Assembly (NCBI RefSeq): GCF_013283195.1
Contig: NZ_JABEKT010000001.1
Coordinates: forward strand, 2,080,509-2,144,508
Direction of reading: 5' to 3'
DNA from: Ensifer adhaerens
GTDB taxonomy: Bacteria; Pseudomonadota; Alphaproteobacteria; Rhizobiales; Rhizobiaceae
Length of the DNA stretch: 64,000 nt
The position numbers and the translations under genes are program-made. The notes under the pieces were generated by a model. That model searched no databases. It was not told the origin of the DNA and saw nothing but the letters and a program-made list of their open reading frames with translations. Of this stretch, positions 9,358-18,286 are shown one piece after another; positions within the stretch are counted from its first letter, which is position 1, and each line of letters opens with the position of its first letter.

Positions 9358-9382
9358 GGCGTGAGGCATTTGCCTTAACGCC
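9358..9382. terminator. Possible bidirectional hairpin between convergent genes
   Basis: GGCGT and ACGCC enclose an inner AGGCA-TT-TGCCT stem in the 45-nt gap between two converging genes. It lacks a clear T-run on either side, so it is only a candidate terminator. Confidence 0.3.
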
Positions 9383-9399
9383 AGCCCTCCACCGTAAGA

Positions 9400-10404
9400 T
9401 CAATCCTGCGCTTCCGCGGCCGCTTCCGGGCTTGCGGCGGCGCCGCCGTTGGTCAACAGCACTTCGATGTCGGTGTTGACGCCGGCCTTCACCGTGAAAT
9501 CGCGCTGGTAGATCTTGTTCTTGTTTCTCGCAACGGCCGTATAGTTGCCCTCGAGAAGAACGAGCGTCGGGAACGCGCCTTCCTCCTGGTCGACGATGTC
9601 GCCGGCCGAAGTGAGGATCGACCAGCCGGTATCGGCGATGGCTTCGCCACCCGCTTCGGAAACCAGCTTCAGCGTCAGCTTTGCGGCCTTGTGCTGGATC
9701 GTCGCCTCGGTGAGCTTGCCGGCTTCCACCTGGATGTCGGCGGTGATCACCGCGTTTGTCGTGCCGTAGTTGGAGCTGACATGGTAGGTGCCGGCGCCAA
9801 GGCGGATGACGGTGCTGGGTTTCACGTCGGCGGCAATCAGCGCCCGTTCACCATCGCCCTGCGTTTCGGAGGAATAGATGGAGAAGCTGAGTTCGCCCGG
9901 AGGAATGCGCACATCGCTGCCGGAGACAGCGTTCAGCGTCATGCCGCCGGCATCGAGCACCAGCACTTGTTTGTCGAGCGCACCGTCTTCCGGGATGCGG
10001 ATCTTGCGCGTGGCGGCCGCACGTCCGAATGCGACGTTGACGAAATACTCGCCTGGTACCAGGCTGAAGGCCGTTGATCCGCCTTCCGACGTTGCCAGCA
10101 GCGGCAGCTTGCCATCGCTTCCAGGGATGGGGCTGAACACCCGCCAGGTCAGGCCCGCCTCGACCGGGTGGCCCTTGCCGGTCAGAAGCGCCTCGAGCTT
10201 CACGTCCTTCAGCGTGCCTTCCTGTGTCGGGTCGGTGGTCATCGGGCTGAAGCCGGTCAGCTTCGGCATCTTGCGCGTTCCGGAAATCGACGGAAAGCTC
10301 TCGAAAGCCTCGGTCGCATCCTGCGCCAGGGCGCTGCCGGCGGTAATGCTTGCGAGTGCGACCGCCAAACCGGTTCTAATGAAAATACGAGGGCAGGTGC
10401 GCAT
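9400..10404 (-). CDS. Exported protein with repeated beta-rich modules, function unknown
   Basis: A 334-residue protein with a clear Sec signal peptide: basic MRTCPRIFIRTG, a hydrophobic stretch, and the cleavage site ALAQD near residue 27. The mature part shows several copies of the same pattern, a glycine-turn of the type L-x-P/A-G-x-Y-x-V followed by an I-x-V-x-x-G strand (SLVPGEYFVNVAFG, RLGAGTYHVSSNYG, VLLEGNYTAVARNK). These look like tandem carboxypeptidase-regulatory/Ig-like beta-sandwich modules. The C-terminus is Ala/Glu rich. It is probably periplasmic. I do not recognise a family name. The ATG at 10404 was preferred because it begins the signal peptide. Confidence 0.75.
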   Translation of the reverse strand: MRTCPRIFIRTGLAVALASITAGSALAQDATEAFESFPSISGTRKMPKLTGFSPMTTDPTQEGTLKDVKLEALLTGKGHPVEAGLTWRVFSPIPGSDGKLPLLATSEGGSTAFSLVPGEYFVNVAFGRAAATRKIRIPEDGALDKQVLVLDAGGMTLNAVSGSDVRIPPGELSFSIYSSETQGDGERALIAADVKPSTVIRLGAGTYHVSSNYGTTNAVITADIQVEAGKLTEATIQHKAAKLTLKLVSEAGGEAIADTGWSILTSAGDIVDQEEGAFPTLVLLEGNYTAVARNKNKIYQRDFTVKAGVNTDIEVLLTNGGAAASPEAAAEAQD

Positions 10405-10503
10405 GAGAGCAGTTGACTTCCTGACTGGGTGACTCCACTTGAGACGCCGGTATGGCATTTTCGTGGCTGCCGGTCGGCGGCAAAATAGTGGAATTCACCC
10501 AAT

Positions 10504-11088
10504 ATGAAAACCGAAATAAAGCTCGTTGATTATCTCGCGTCCCGGCGATCCATTCCCGCGTTTCAGATGGGCGAACCAGGGCCTGGTAAGGCCGAAGTCG
10601 AGGAAATGCTGACGCTCGCCTCGCGCGTGCCGGATCACGGCAAGCTCGCTCCATGGCGGTTCATCGTTTACCGTGGCGAAGAGAGAGCCCGCATCAGCGC
10701 CGAATTGAAGACAATGGCACTCGCCAAGAAACCTGATCTTTCGGAAGAAATGATCAAGGTGGAAGAGACACGGTTGTCGCGTGCGCCCGTGGTCGTCGCA
10801 GTGGTCAGCAAAGCGGCGCCGCATTTCAAGATCCCGGAATGGGAGCAGCAGATGTCGGCCGGTGCCGTCTGCCTCAACTTGTTGATGGCGGCCAACGCGC
10901 TGGGCTACGCTTCCAACTGGCTGACCGAATGGTACGCCTTTGACGAAGCGGCGTATCCGCTGCTCGGTGTCGAGCCGGGCGAAAGGGTCGCCGGATTCAT
11001 TCACATCGGCACCGCCATGGTTCCGCCGACCGAGCGTCCGCGCCCGGAGTTGGCCGAGATCGTCACCTGGGTCGGAGAAGAAGCCTGA
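10504..11088 (+). CDS. Nitroreductase family protein
   Basis: A 194-residue flavoenzyme of the nitroreductase family, closest in pattern to the small YdjA-type branch. Visible are the N-terminal RRSIPAF flavin-phosphate motif (S16), [17 protein letters not shown], and [22 protein letters not shown] in the second half. Such enzymes use FMN and NAD(P)H to reduce nitro, quinone or other acceptors; the natural substrate is unknown. Its stop overlaps the start of the next gene (TGATG), another flavin-binding protein, which suggests that the two work together or at least are made together. Confidence 0.88.
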   Translation: MKTEIKLVDYLASRRSIPAFQMGEPGPGKAEVEEMLTLASRVPDHGKLAPWRFIVYRGEERARISAELKTMALAKKPDLSEEMIKVEETRLSRAPVVVAVVSKAAPHFKIPEWEQQMSAGAVCLNLLMAANALGYASNWLTEWYAFDEAAYPLLGVEPGERVAGFIHIGTAMVPPTERPRPELAEIVTWVGEEA

Positions 11089-11690
11089 TGTTCTACGATA
11101 CGGCCGCAAACAGGCATGGCCTGCCGCACGATCCGTTCAAGGCCATCGTCTCGCCGCGGCCGATCGGCTGGATTGGCACCCGCGCTGCGGACGGGTCGCT
11201 GAATGTCGCGCCCTATTCTTTTTTCAATGCGATCAGCGACCGGCCAAAACTCGTGATGTTCTCGTCGAGCGGCTACAAGGACTCTGTGCGCAACATCGAG
11301 GCGACGGGCGAGTTCACCGCCAGCTTCGCAAGCCGCAACCTGAGCGAGGCCGTCAACAAGACCTCGATTGCAGCGCCTCACGGCGAGAGCGAGTTTGCGA
11401 TCGCCGGGCTGACCCCCGTTGACGGAACGCTGGTAAAGGCGCCGTTCGTCGGCGAGGCCTATGCCGCGCTCGAATGCCGAATGACGGAGATGTTCCAGCC
11501 CAAGGGGCTCGATGGCGAGCCCTCGGACAATTACGTCGTCATCGGCCAGGTCGTCGGCATCCACATTCGCGACGAGGCAATCCGCGACGGTCGTTTCGAC
11601 ATGGCGACGGTGCGCCCGCTCGCCCGCCTCGGCTACATGGATTATTGCGACGGTGGCGATGTGTTCCAGATGGTGCGGCCGACGCGCTGA
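11088..11690 (+). CDS. Flavin reductase-like (FMN-binding split barrel) protein
   Basis: A 200-residue protein of the flavin reductase-like domain family. The early segment FKAIVSPRPIGWIGTRAADGSLNVAPYSFFNAISDRPKLV is the typical FMN-binding start of the split barrel, followed by KDSVRNIEATGEFTASF. Members reduce free flavin or use FMN as a cofactor, and branch members of this length have no fixed substrate. It overlaps the nitroreductase stop by one base pair pattern TGATG, so translation is coupled. Converges with the CitE-like gene. Confidence 0.85.
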   Translation: MFYDTAANRHGLPHDPFKAIVSPRPIGWIGTRAADGSLNVAPYSFFNAISDRPKLVMFSSSGYKDSVRNIEATGEFTASFASRNLSEAVNKTSIAAPHGESEFAIAGLTPVDGTLVKAPFVGEAYAALECRMTEMFQPKGLDGEPSDNYVVIGQVVGIHIRDEAIRDGRFDMATVRPLARLGYMDYCDGGDVFQMVRPTR

Positions 11691-11727
11691 ACCGTTTTCG
11701 ATTTGCTGATGCCTGCGGCCGATCGCG

Positions 11728-12432
11728 TCAATCGTCGCTATTCAGCCATGCCGCCTGCTCCGGGGAGCGGCAGACCACGGATGAGAACCCATCGGCGCGG
11801 CTGGCAGCAAATGCCTGCCGGGCAGCAAGCTCAGTGATGGCCGTCTGCGGCAGCACGTCGTAACAGGCAAGACCCGCTTCATGGGCGCGAAGAACGGTGG
11901 CGGCACGCCCGGCGGCAACAGGCGCCGCCGTGACCTGGTCCTGCCGTACCGGGAGTGGTTCGCAGCCTGTCGCCGCCGCTAGCTTTTGGCCGTCGAACAC
12001 AAGTCCTTCGAGACGTGGTGAGCTTTCGTGAAGGGAGTAGGGTGAAAGCACGCTTTCCGGGACGGCACCATATTCGGCAAGGATAGCGATCTGTTGCGGA
12101 CGAGAACCGGTGCTTGCCTCTGCGACACGCAACATGACGTCGAGCTTCTGCACGTCCGCACGGCTCCGGCATTCGGAGAGCAAGACGCCGTCAATATCGT
12201 TGCGAAGCAGCGCGAAGAGTGCGTCCTCCGTCACGCGGTTGATCGGAGGGATCCGTGTGAAGATGCGCAAGGCGCTTCTCACGACGCCCGCTGGTCGAGC
12301 AAGCGCGTCGCCACCAAACCTGAGTTCGACAATGAGGCCATCAACACTTCCGAAGACAGAGGATGTGAGGACAGGCGCTTCGGCGCCCTGAAACAGCAGC
12401 GGCTTCATGGTTTTGAAGCGGTTAACGGACAT
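11728..12432 (-). CDS. Diverged HpcH/HpaI aldolase (CitE-like) protein
   Basis: A 234-residue protein that follows the CitE/HpcH fold in outline: SVDGLIVELRF where the family has DAVILDLED, INRVTEDALFALLRNDIDGVLLSECRSRADVQKLDVML where it has the RVN...DGVLLPKVE segment, and LVFDGQKLAAATG near the usual LVFGPEDLA. Several catalytic or metal-binding acidic residues are not conserved, so the ordinary CoA-ester lyase or aldolase activity is doubtful. The start could be the ATG at 12432 or 12408. It is divergent from the DUF2336 gene with only 55 nt between starts. Confidence 0.6.
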   Translation of the reverse strand: MSVNRFKTMKPLLFQGAEAPVLTSSVFGSVDGLIVELRFGGDALARPAGVVRSALRIFTRIPPINRVTEDALFALLRNDIDGVLLSECRSRADVQKLDVMLRVAEASTGSRPQQIAILAEYGAVPESVLSPYSLHESSPRLEGLVFDGQKLAAATGCEPLPVRQDQVTAAPVAAGRAATVLRAHEAGLACYDVLPQTAITELAARQAFAASRADGFSSVVCRSPEQAAWLNSDD

Positions 12433-12487
12433 GGTGAACCAATCTTAAACCTTTGCCGGCTAGGCTTCCAACATCAGGTGGCTTTGG

Positions 12488-13645
12488 GTGTCTAGTGGGG
12501 CGTCGGTGATCATACAAGCATTTCTTCGCTGGGTGGAAACGGCGAGAACGGGCGATCGAGCTCGCGCTGCACGAGCCCTCGGCCGGGCGTATGTCGACGC
12601 GCAGATGAACGGCATAGATCGTCAGGCCGCCGAAATGGCCATGACCTTTCTGCTCGACGATCCCTCGCCAAAGGTGCGCTTCGCTCTGGCGGACGTGCTT
12701 GCCGCATCGTCCGATGTTCCGCGCGCCATCGTTCTCGGCCTTGCCGAAGACCAGCCTGAGATCGCCTATATCGTCATTTCCCGCTCGCCCGTTCTGACGG
12801 ACGATGATCTTGTCGATCTTGCTGCCCGCGGCTCGGTCGAAACGCGGGCGCTGATTGCGGCGCGTACGTTCGTTTCCCGCTCGGTCTCAGCCGCTATCGC
12901 TGAAATCGGCGGTGAAGAAGAAATGCTGATCCTGCTGGAAAACGCCGGCGCGCAACTGTCGCGCCGGTCGTTGAAGCGGATTGCCGACCGCCTCGGCCAT
13001 TCCGCATCCGTCCGCGACCTTCTGCTTGATCGTGCTGATCTTCCAGGTGACGCGCGGCACGCGCTTGTCGAAGAGGTTGGGGCAGCCCTTGCCGCATTCG
13101 GCCTGGTCCAGATGGCGATAGGCACGTCACGGGTAGAGCGCGTCACGCGCGAGGCCTGTGATGTCGCAGCGGTCGGCATGGCTGGTGCCCTGGCAGTGAA
13201 CGAATTGCCGAACCTCGTCGCCCATCTGCGCGAAACCGGCCGTCTGACGCCGGCCTTCCTGCTGCACGCACTTGTCACGGGCCGGGCGGAGTTTTTCTCG
13301 GCCGCGATCGTCGACCTCTCCGGCGTTGCGGAAAAGCGCGTTCGCTCGATCCTTTCGGGCGGCCGTATTCATTCGATCCGCGCGTTGTTCGAGAGCGCCG
13401 GTCTCGGGCGCGACGTCAGCGAAGCGTTTGCCGAAGCGGTCCTTCTTTGGCGCAGGGATGGCAATACGGGTGCTGACGATTGCCGCGCCTCCGTCTGCTC
13501 GGCGCTGCTTACAAGCCTGCGCGGCCAAGGTGCGTCTTCGCCGGCATGCAATGCAATGGCGGAAATTCTTGAGCGACTGGCCTTTGCCGAGCAGCGGCAG
13601 TCTGCTCGCGACTATGCTCAATTGGCCGCGCGCCAAGCCGCCTGA
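12488..13645 (+). CDS. DUF2336 domain protein
   Basis: A 385-residue, alanine-rich, all-helical protein of the DUF2336 family, which is largely restricted to alphaproteobacteria. The pattern DPSPKVRFALADVLAASSDVPRAIVLGLAEDQPEIAYIVISRSPVLTDDDLVDL resembles HEAT-like repeats, and similar units continue to about residue 330. There is no signal peptide or membrane segment, so it is cytoplasmic. The molecular function is not established. The proposed start is a GTG at 12488; a GTG at 12506 preceded by GGGG is equally possible. It converges with the small exported protein gene. Confidence 0.7.
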   Translation: MSSGASVIIQAFLRWVETARTGDRARAARALGRAYVDAQMNGIDRQAAEMAMTFLLDDPSPKVRFALADVLAASSDVPRAIVLGLAEDQPEIAYIVISRSPVLTDDDLVDLAARGSVETRALIAARTFVSRSVSAAIAEIGGEEEMLILLENAGAQLSRRSLKRIADRLGHSASVRDLLLDRADLPGDARHALVEEVGAALAAFGLVQMAIGTSRVERVTREACDVAAVGMAGALAVNELPNLVAHLRETGRLTPAFLLHALVTGRAEFFSAAIVDLSGVAEKRVRSILSGGRIHSIRALFESAGLGRDVSEAFAEAVLLWRRDGNTGADDCRASVCSALLTSLRGQGASSPACNAMAEILERLAFAEQRQSARDYAQLAARQAA

Positions 13646-13738
13646 CGTTGCCTCACCGAAGTTGAAGCCGAAGGGGCTACAGCTTCGTTGGGGTCACGCC
13701 GCCGGCATACGCGTTGATGCTGATCTCGCCTTCCTGCG

Positions 13739-14155
13739 TCAGTCGGTGAACCGCCGCGCCACCCAGGAGTAACCGTCCTCGATATAGTGAACCGGCTTGC
13801 TGACGAGGTTCTTCAACTTCTCGCGGTCTGGGACGGCGCCTGAGAGAAATTCCAATGCCCGTTTAGGCAGACCTGGTTGCGTCTCGGTCGCCTGAGGCAA
13901 TGGCGTCTCGGGCCGTGGTAGCGGAGCAGCCACCTCCTGCTGCGGTTCGTTGGTTGCAAGGCCGGGGCCGGAACTCTCGCAGACGGCAACGACCACCGGA
14001 TAGTTGGCGTTGGAGAAGCGTGGCAGCTGCTTCTGCGAATCCGTATCGCACTGCGCGATTGAGGGCCATGCCCCATCCACGGTCGAAATATATTGGCACT
14101 GGTTCACGTCGTGGTCACAGCCAAGAATGGTCATGACGATCAGGGCGGCTTTCAT
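13739..14155 (-). CDS. Small exported or lipoprotein-like protein, unknown function
   Basis: A 138-residue protein with a very short hydrophobic start, MKAALIVMTILGC, that could be a signal peptide or a minimal lipobox (ILGC). It is followed by a cysteine-containing segment with the spacing C-x5-C-QYISTVDGAW-x4-QC, a proline-rich middle (PLPRPETPLPQATETQPG) and a C-terminal helix ending SWVARRFTD. Rhizobial hypothetical proteins with the same cysteine pattern are known to me by sight, but not by function. It is followed on the same strand by no close gene and converges with the DUF2336 gene. Confidence 0.5.
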   Translation of the reverse strand: MKAALIVMTILGCDHDVNQCQYISTVDGAWPSIAQCDTDSQKQLPRFSNANYPVVVAVCESSGPGLATNEPQQEVAAPLPRPETPLPQATETQPGLPKRALEFLSGAVPDREKLKNLVSKPVHYIEDGYSWVARRFTD

Positions 14156-14385
14156 GGTCTGGCTGTGTCCATCTGGTGCATGATTGTGCGTTTTCTGACG
14201 TCAACTTATGCCTGTGTGATTCTTCCTGAAATGGGGCGATGGCTTGAATGCGCAGAAACAATTTGTTTCGTCGCGTCATTCGGATTGATGGGGCAGGTCC
14301 GTTTGTTGCGCAATTTGACGTATTGGCTCCCGATACGCCCGACCGTAGTTTCTTCCGCGAACCGTACCAGAACTCAGAATCAGCC

Positions 14386-14877
14386 ATGGATCAAAAATTG
14401 CCTGAAGTCACGATTGCCGAAGAGCCGCCGCGGCAGCCGGAAATCCTGCGCCTCCTGGAGATGTCGGACGCCTATGCCGCCTCGCTCTATCCCGCCGAAA
14501 GCAATCATCTTGTCGATGTATCGGCGCTGGAGCAGCCGGACGTATCATTCTTTGTTGCCCGCTTCGACGGGGCGATCGTCGGTTGCTGCGCGCTGGTGGA
14601 AGCCGGCGATGGCACGGCGGAGATCAAGCGCATGTTCGTCGATCCGCAAGCGCGGGGGCTGAAAGTCGGCAAGCACCTTTTACAGACACTCGAGCATCAC
14701 GCCGTGAGCATCGGGCTTGACGTGATCCGACTTGAAACCGGCATTCACCAACCGGAAGCAATCGGACTTTACAGAAACAGCGGATATGTCGAGCGTCCGC
14801 CTTTCGGCGGCTATCAGCTGGACCCGCTAAGCCTGTTCATGGAGAAGGTGCTGCAGCCGGCTGATCTCGACGGATAG
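14386..14877 (+). CDS. GNAT family N-acetyltransferase
   Basis: A 163-residue GNAT protein that transfers an acetyl group from acetyl-CoA to an amine. Motif A is clear: AEIKRMFVDPQARGLKVGKHLLQTLEHHA, the pyrophosphate-binding R-x-x-G-x-G variant being ARGLKVG. Motif B ends with LYRNSGYVERPPFGGY. The substrate is unknown. The ATG at 14386 was chosen because family similarity begins just after it; the frame is open upstream to 14248. It converges with parE across a strong hairpin. Confidence 0.85.
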   Translation: MDQKLPEVTIAEEPPRQPEILRLLEMSDAYAASLYPAESNHLVDVSALEQPDVSFFVARFDGAIVGCCALVEAGDGTAEIKRMFVDPQARGLKVGKHLLQTLEHHAVSIGLDVIRLETGIHQPEAIGLYRNSGYVERPPFGGYQLDPLSLFMEKVLQPADLDG

Positions 14878-14903
14878 GCCTTGTCGCTTCTGGCGCCACA
14901 GCG

Positions 14904-14935
14904 GGTGCCCGTCTGCCTGCAGGCAGATAGGCACC
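14904..14935. terminator. Large inverted repeat between convergent GNAT and parE genes
   Basis: Outer arms GGTGCC (14904-14909) and GGCACC (14930-14935) and inner arms TCTGCC (14912-14917) and GGCAGA (14922-14927) surround a TGCA loop, separated by two mismatched bases on each side. The position between two converging 3' ends suggests a shared terminator, though neither side has a long T-run. Confidence 0.5.
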
Positions 14936-14951
14936 GCGACGGATCGGTCGA

Positions 14952-17015
14952 TCAGATGTCGAGATTGTCGGCGAACACTGCCCGCTCCTGGATAAAGCGA
15001 AAGCGTGCGTCAGCCTTCGTACCCATCAGGTTGTCGACGGCTTCGCGCGTGCCTTCGAAATCGACGTCGTCGATCTGCACCTTCAGCAGCGTGCGGAACT
15101 TCGGGTCCATCGTCGTTTCCTTGAGCTGGGCCGGCAGCATCTCGCCAAGACCCTTGAAACGGCCGACTTCCACCTTGCCGCGACCGTTGAATTCGGTGCG
15201 CATCAGTTCTTCACGATGGGCATCGTCGCGCGCGTAAAGCGTCTTTGAGCCCTGGCTCAGGCGATAAAGCGGCGGCACGGCGAGATAGAGGTGGCCGCCG
15301 CGGATGAGCTCGGGCATCTCCTGATAGAAGAAGGTGATCAGCAGCGAGGCGATATGTGCGCCGTCGACGTCGGCGTCGGTCATGACGACGATGCGCTCGT
15401 AGCGAAGATCCTCTTCGCGGTACTTGCTGCGCGTGCCACAGCCGAGCGCCTGGATCAGGTCGGCGATCTGCTGGTTGGCGCCCTGCTTTTCGCGGCCGGC
15501 GCTGGCGACGTTCAGGATCTTGCCGCGCAGCGGCAGGATGGCCTGGTTGGCGCGATTGCGCGCCTGCTTGGCCGAGCCGCCAGCCGAATCCCCTTCGACG
15601 ATGAAAAGTTCGGCGCCATCAGCGGTGTTCTGCGAGCAGTCGGCAAGCTTGCCGGGCAGGCGCAGCTTGCGCACGGCGGTCTTGCGGTTGACTTCCTTTT
15701 CCTTGCGGCGGCGAACGCGCTCGTCGGCACGCTCGATCACCCATTCGAGCAGCTTTGCAGCCTCCGCCGGATTGTCGGCAAGATAATGGTCGAAGGGGTC
15801 GCGCAAGGCGTTTTCGACGATGCGCTGCGCCTCGACGGTTGCCAGCTTGTCCTTCGTCTGGCCGACGAATTCCGGTTCGCGGATGAAAACCGACAGCATG
15901 CCGGCGGCTGAAATCATCACGTCATCGGTGGTGATGATCGCGGCACGCTTGTTCTGCGTCAGCTCGGCGTAGTTCTTCAGACCCTTGGTGAGCGCGATGC
16001 GGAAACCCGCCTCGTGCGTCCCGCCTTCGGGTGTGGGAATGGTGTTGCAATAGGAATGGACCTGCTGGTCGCCGCCGTACCAGGTGACCGCCCATTCGAG
16101 CGAGCCGTGGCCGTTCGACTTCTCGGATTTGCCGGCAAAGATCTCGCGAGTGACAGTGAATTCCTTGCCGAGCGTGGCGGCGAGATAGTCCTTCAGGCCG
16201 CCCGGGAAATGGAACACCGCCCGATCCGGAATTTCGGAACCTTCCAGCAGCAGCGACGGATCGCACGACCAGCGGATCTCGACGCCGCCGAACAGATAGG
16301 CCTTGGAGCGGGCCATACGGAACAGCCGCGCCGGCTCGAAGCGGGCATGCGGTCCGAAGATCTGCGGATCGGGATGAAAGCGAACCCGCGTTCCGCGCCG
16401 ATTGTGGACGTCACCCAGTTCTTCCAGCCCGCCCTGCGGTACGCCGCGCGAAAAGCGCTGACGATAAAGCTTGCGGTTTCTGGCGACCTCGACCTCCAGA
16501 TCGTCCGAAAGCGCGTTCACCACGGAAACGCCGACGCCGTGCAGACCGCCGGAGGTCTCGTACGCCTTGCCATCGAACTTGCCGCCCGCATGCAGCACCG
16601 TCATGACGACTTCGAGCGTCGATTTTCCGGGGAATTTGGGGTGGTTTTCGACCGGAATACCGCGGCCGTTGTCGGTCACCGACAGATAGCCGTCGGCATC
16701 GAGATGGACGTCGATGAAGTTGGCATGGCCCGCCACCGCTTCGTCCATCGAATTGTCGATGACTTCGGCGAAGAGATGGTGCAGCGCCTTTTCGTCGGTG
16801 CCGCCGATATACATGCCCGGACGCCGACGGACCGGCTCCAGCCCTTCCAACACCTCGATTGCCGAAGCGTCGTAGTCGTCGCTGCCGCTGTTCTTGGGGG
16901 CAGGGCGCGGTTCTTCACGCGGGACCGGTGCCGCTCGCGCAGCGGGCGCGGCTTCCGGCGCAACGGGCTTCGGTTGTTCGGGCATTGCAGAGAAGAGGTC
17001 GTTGCTGTCGTCCAT
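14952..17015 (-). CDS. parE: DNA topoisomerase IV subunit B
   Basis: ParE is the ATPase subunit of topoisomerase IV, which separates linked daughter chromosomes. The 687-residue protein shows the GHKL ATPase motifs EVIDNSMDEAVAG and DNGRGIPV, the GGLHGVGVSVVNALS lid, and a TOPRIM domain with EGDSAGGSAKQ and DADVDGAHI. It ends with the family GRFKGLGEM and C-terminal segments. The first ~45 residues are a Pro/Ala-rich extension. Length and the lack of the long GyrB-specific insert favour ParE over GyrB. The ATG at 17015 follows a weak ribosome site. It is transcribed divergently from the exported hydrolase gene. Confidence 0.95.
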   Translation of the reverse strand: MDDSNDLFSAMPEQPKPVAPEAAPAARAAPVPREEPRPAPKNSGSDDYDASAIEVLEGLEPVRRRPGMYIGGTDEKALHHLFAEVIDNSMDEAVAGHANFIDVHLDADGYLSVTDNGRGIPVENHPKFPGKSTLEVVMTVLHAGGKFDGKAYETSGGLHGVGVSVVNALSDDLEVEVARNRKLYRQRFSRGVPQGGLEELGDVHNRRGTRVRFHPDPQIFGPHARFEPARLFRMARSKAYLFGGVEIRWSCDPSLLLEGSEIPDRAVFHFPGGLKDYLAATLGKEFTVTREIFAGKSEKSNGHGSLEWAVTWYGGDQQVHSYCNTIPTPEGGTHEAGFRIALTKGLKNYAELTQNKRAAIITTDDVMISAAGMLSVFIREPEFVGQTKDKLATVEAQRIVENALRDPFDHYLADNPAEAAKLLEWVIERADERVRRRKEKEVNRKTAVRKLRLPGKLADCSQNTADGAELFIVEGDSAGGSAKQARNRANQAILPLRGKILNVASAGREKQGANQQIADLIQALGCGTRSKYREEDLRYERIVVMTDADVDGAHIASLLITFFYQEMPELIRGGHLYLAVPPLYRLSQGSKTLYARDDAHREELMRTEFNGRGKVEVGRFKGLGEMLPAQLKETTMDPKFRTLLKVQIDDVDFEGTREAVDNLMGTKADARFRFIQERAVFADNLDI

Positions 17016-17260
17016 GGGGCGTCTAGATCATTCCTGTCGTGCGGAGGTGTCAAGGCCATAGCAAGACCGCGGTCTTGTCGCCATCCCCAGTCATTCGAAT
17101 CACCCGAATTCTGCCAGACTCTTGCCGATTGTGCGAACAAAAGGAGAATGGCGGCGCCGAATGCCTGCAAAATAATGCCTGAGCGTTGGCACCTGTCACC
17201 AACTGTTGCTTTGGTGCCGAGCCGATGGCAAGGCTTTGCGACGAACCAGGGAGCCCTTCG

Positions 17261-18157
17261 TTGTCCGTGTCCACAGCTCATTTTTGCTTTCGTCGTCTTA
17301 GCGCCATCGTGCTGTCCTTCGGGCTTGTTGCCGGGGCCGCTGCTTCCGCCGCGGCGCAGGTGTTGAAGCCATACAAGGATGATCTGTTTTCCTACGGCAC
17401 AGTGCTTGAGCAGAGCGACAATGGCGACTACCGCGTCGTCGATTATCAGGAATTGCGCGACATCAACGGGCGTGACGAAATTCCGGAGCGGCGGGTCAAG
17501 CGCGCCTTCGTTTCGCTTGGCGTCAAGGGAGATCAAGTCAACGAAACTATCGAAATCGGTGGGCGTTCTCTTGATGTAACACGCGTCGGTCGGGAGCAGG
17601 GCGCTGCATTCAGCGTAATCTTCATCCACGGGCGAGGCGGCGACCGGCGGCTAGGCGCCAACGACTTTTCGTTCGGTGGCAACTTCAATCGTCTGAAGAA
17701 CCTGGCTGTCGCCAATGGCGGCGTCTACTATGCACCGAGCGTCCGGTCGTTCGATACGGCCGGGGCGGCTGATGTTGCCGGCTTGGTCAAGCTTGTTGCC
17801 GAGCGCTCCGGCGGTCGGCCGGTCGTGCTGGCTTGCGCCTCCATGGGCAGCTTCATCTGTTGGGGTGTGGCCCGAGATGCCGGTGCCGTTGCGGCCCTTG
17901 GCGGCATGATAATCATGGGCGGCGTCGCCGATCCCGAATTCACGAAGAGTGCCGCGTACAAGGCAAGGCTGCCGATGTTCTTCAGCCATGGCAGCAAGGA
18001 TAGCGTCTATCCGGCCGAGAGCCAGAAGGCCCTCTATGGTGCGTTGAAAGGGCAGGGATACCCGACCCGCTTCGTGCTGTTTGAAACCGGTTCGCACGGA
18101 ACGCCGGTTCGCATGACCGATTGGCGCGACGCCTTGAACTGGATCGGCAGTCGCTGA
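17261..18157 (+). CDS. Exported alpha/beta hydrolase
   Basis: An alpha/beta-fold hydrolase with an N-terminal signal segment (RRLSAIVLSFGLVAGAAASAAAQ). The core has the oxyanion HGRGG motif, a nucleophile elbow CASMG (serine in the G-x-S-x-G position, with C for the first G), a strand-ending SHGSKDSVYP with the acidic residue, and a final GSHGTPV with the catalytic histidine. It is probably a periplasmic esterase or carboxylesterase with unknown substrate. The start is uncertain: a TTG at 17261 has GGGAG seven bases before it, while an ATG at 17225 has no ribosome site. It is followed by the HAD-UbiA gene after 129 nt. Confidence 0.75.
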   Translation: MSVSTAHFCFRRLSAIVLSFGLVAGAAASAAAQVLKPYKDDLFSYGTVLEQSDNGDYRVVDYQELRDINGRDEIPERRVKRAFVSLGVKGDQVNETIEIGGRSLDVTRVGREQGAAFSVIFIHGRGGDRRLGANDFSFGGNFNRLKNLAVANGGVYYAPSVRSFDTAGAADVAGLVKLVAERSGGRPVVLACASMGSFICWGVARDAGAVAALGGMIIMGGVADPEFTKSAAYKARLPMFFSHGSKDSVYPAESQKALYGALKGQGYPTRFVLFETGSHGTPVRMTDWRDALNWIGSR

Positions 18158-18286
18158 AACGCACCGTCCAGCACTCGGCATTTGTTAACCAGACCGGCAA
18201 TTTCCGGCTGCAACCTGGCCGCTTGTTTCCACCTTTGAAAGCGATCGGCGCGATGATCTTCGGCAGATATTGCTGGGGTATATTTC

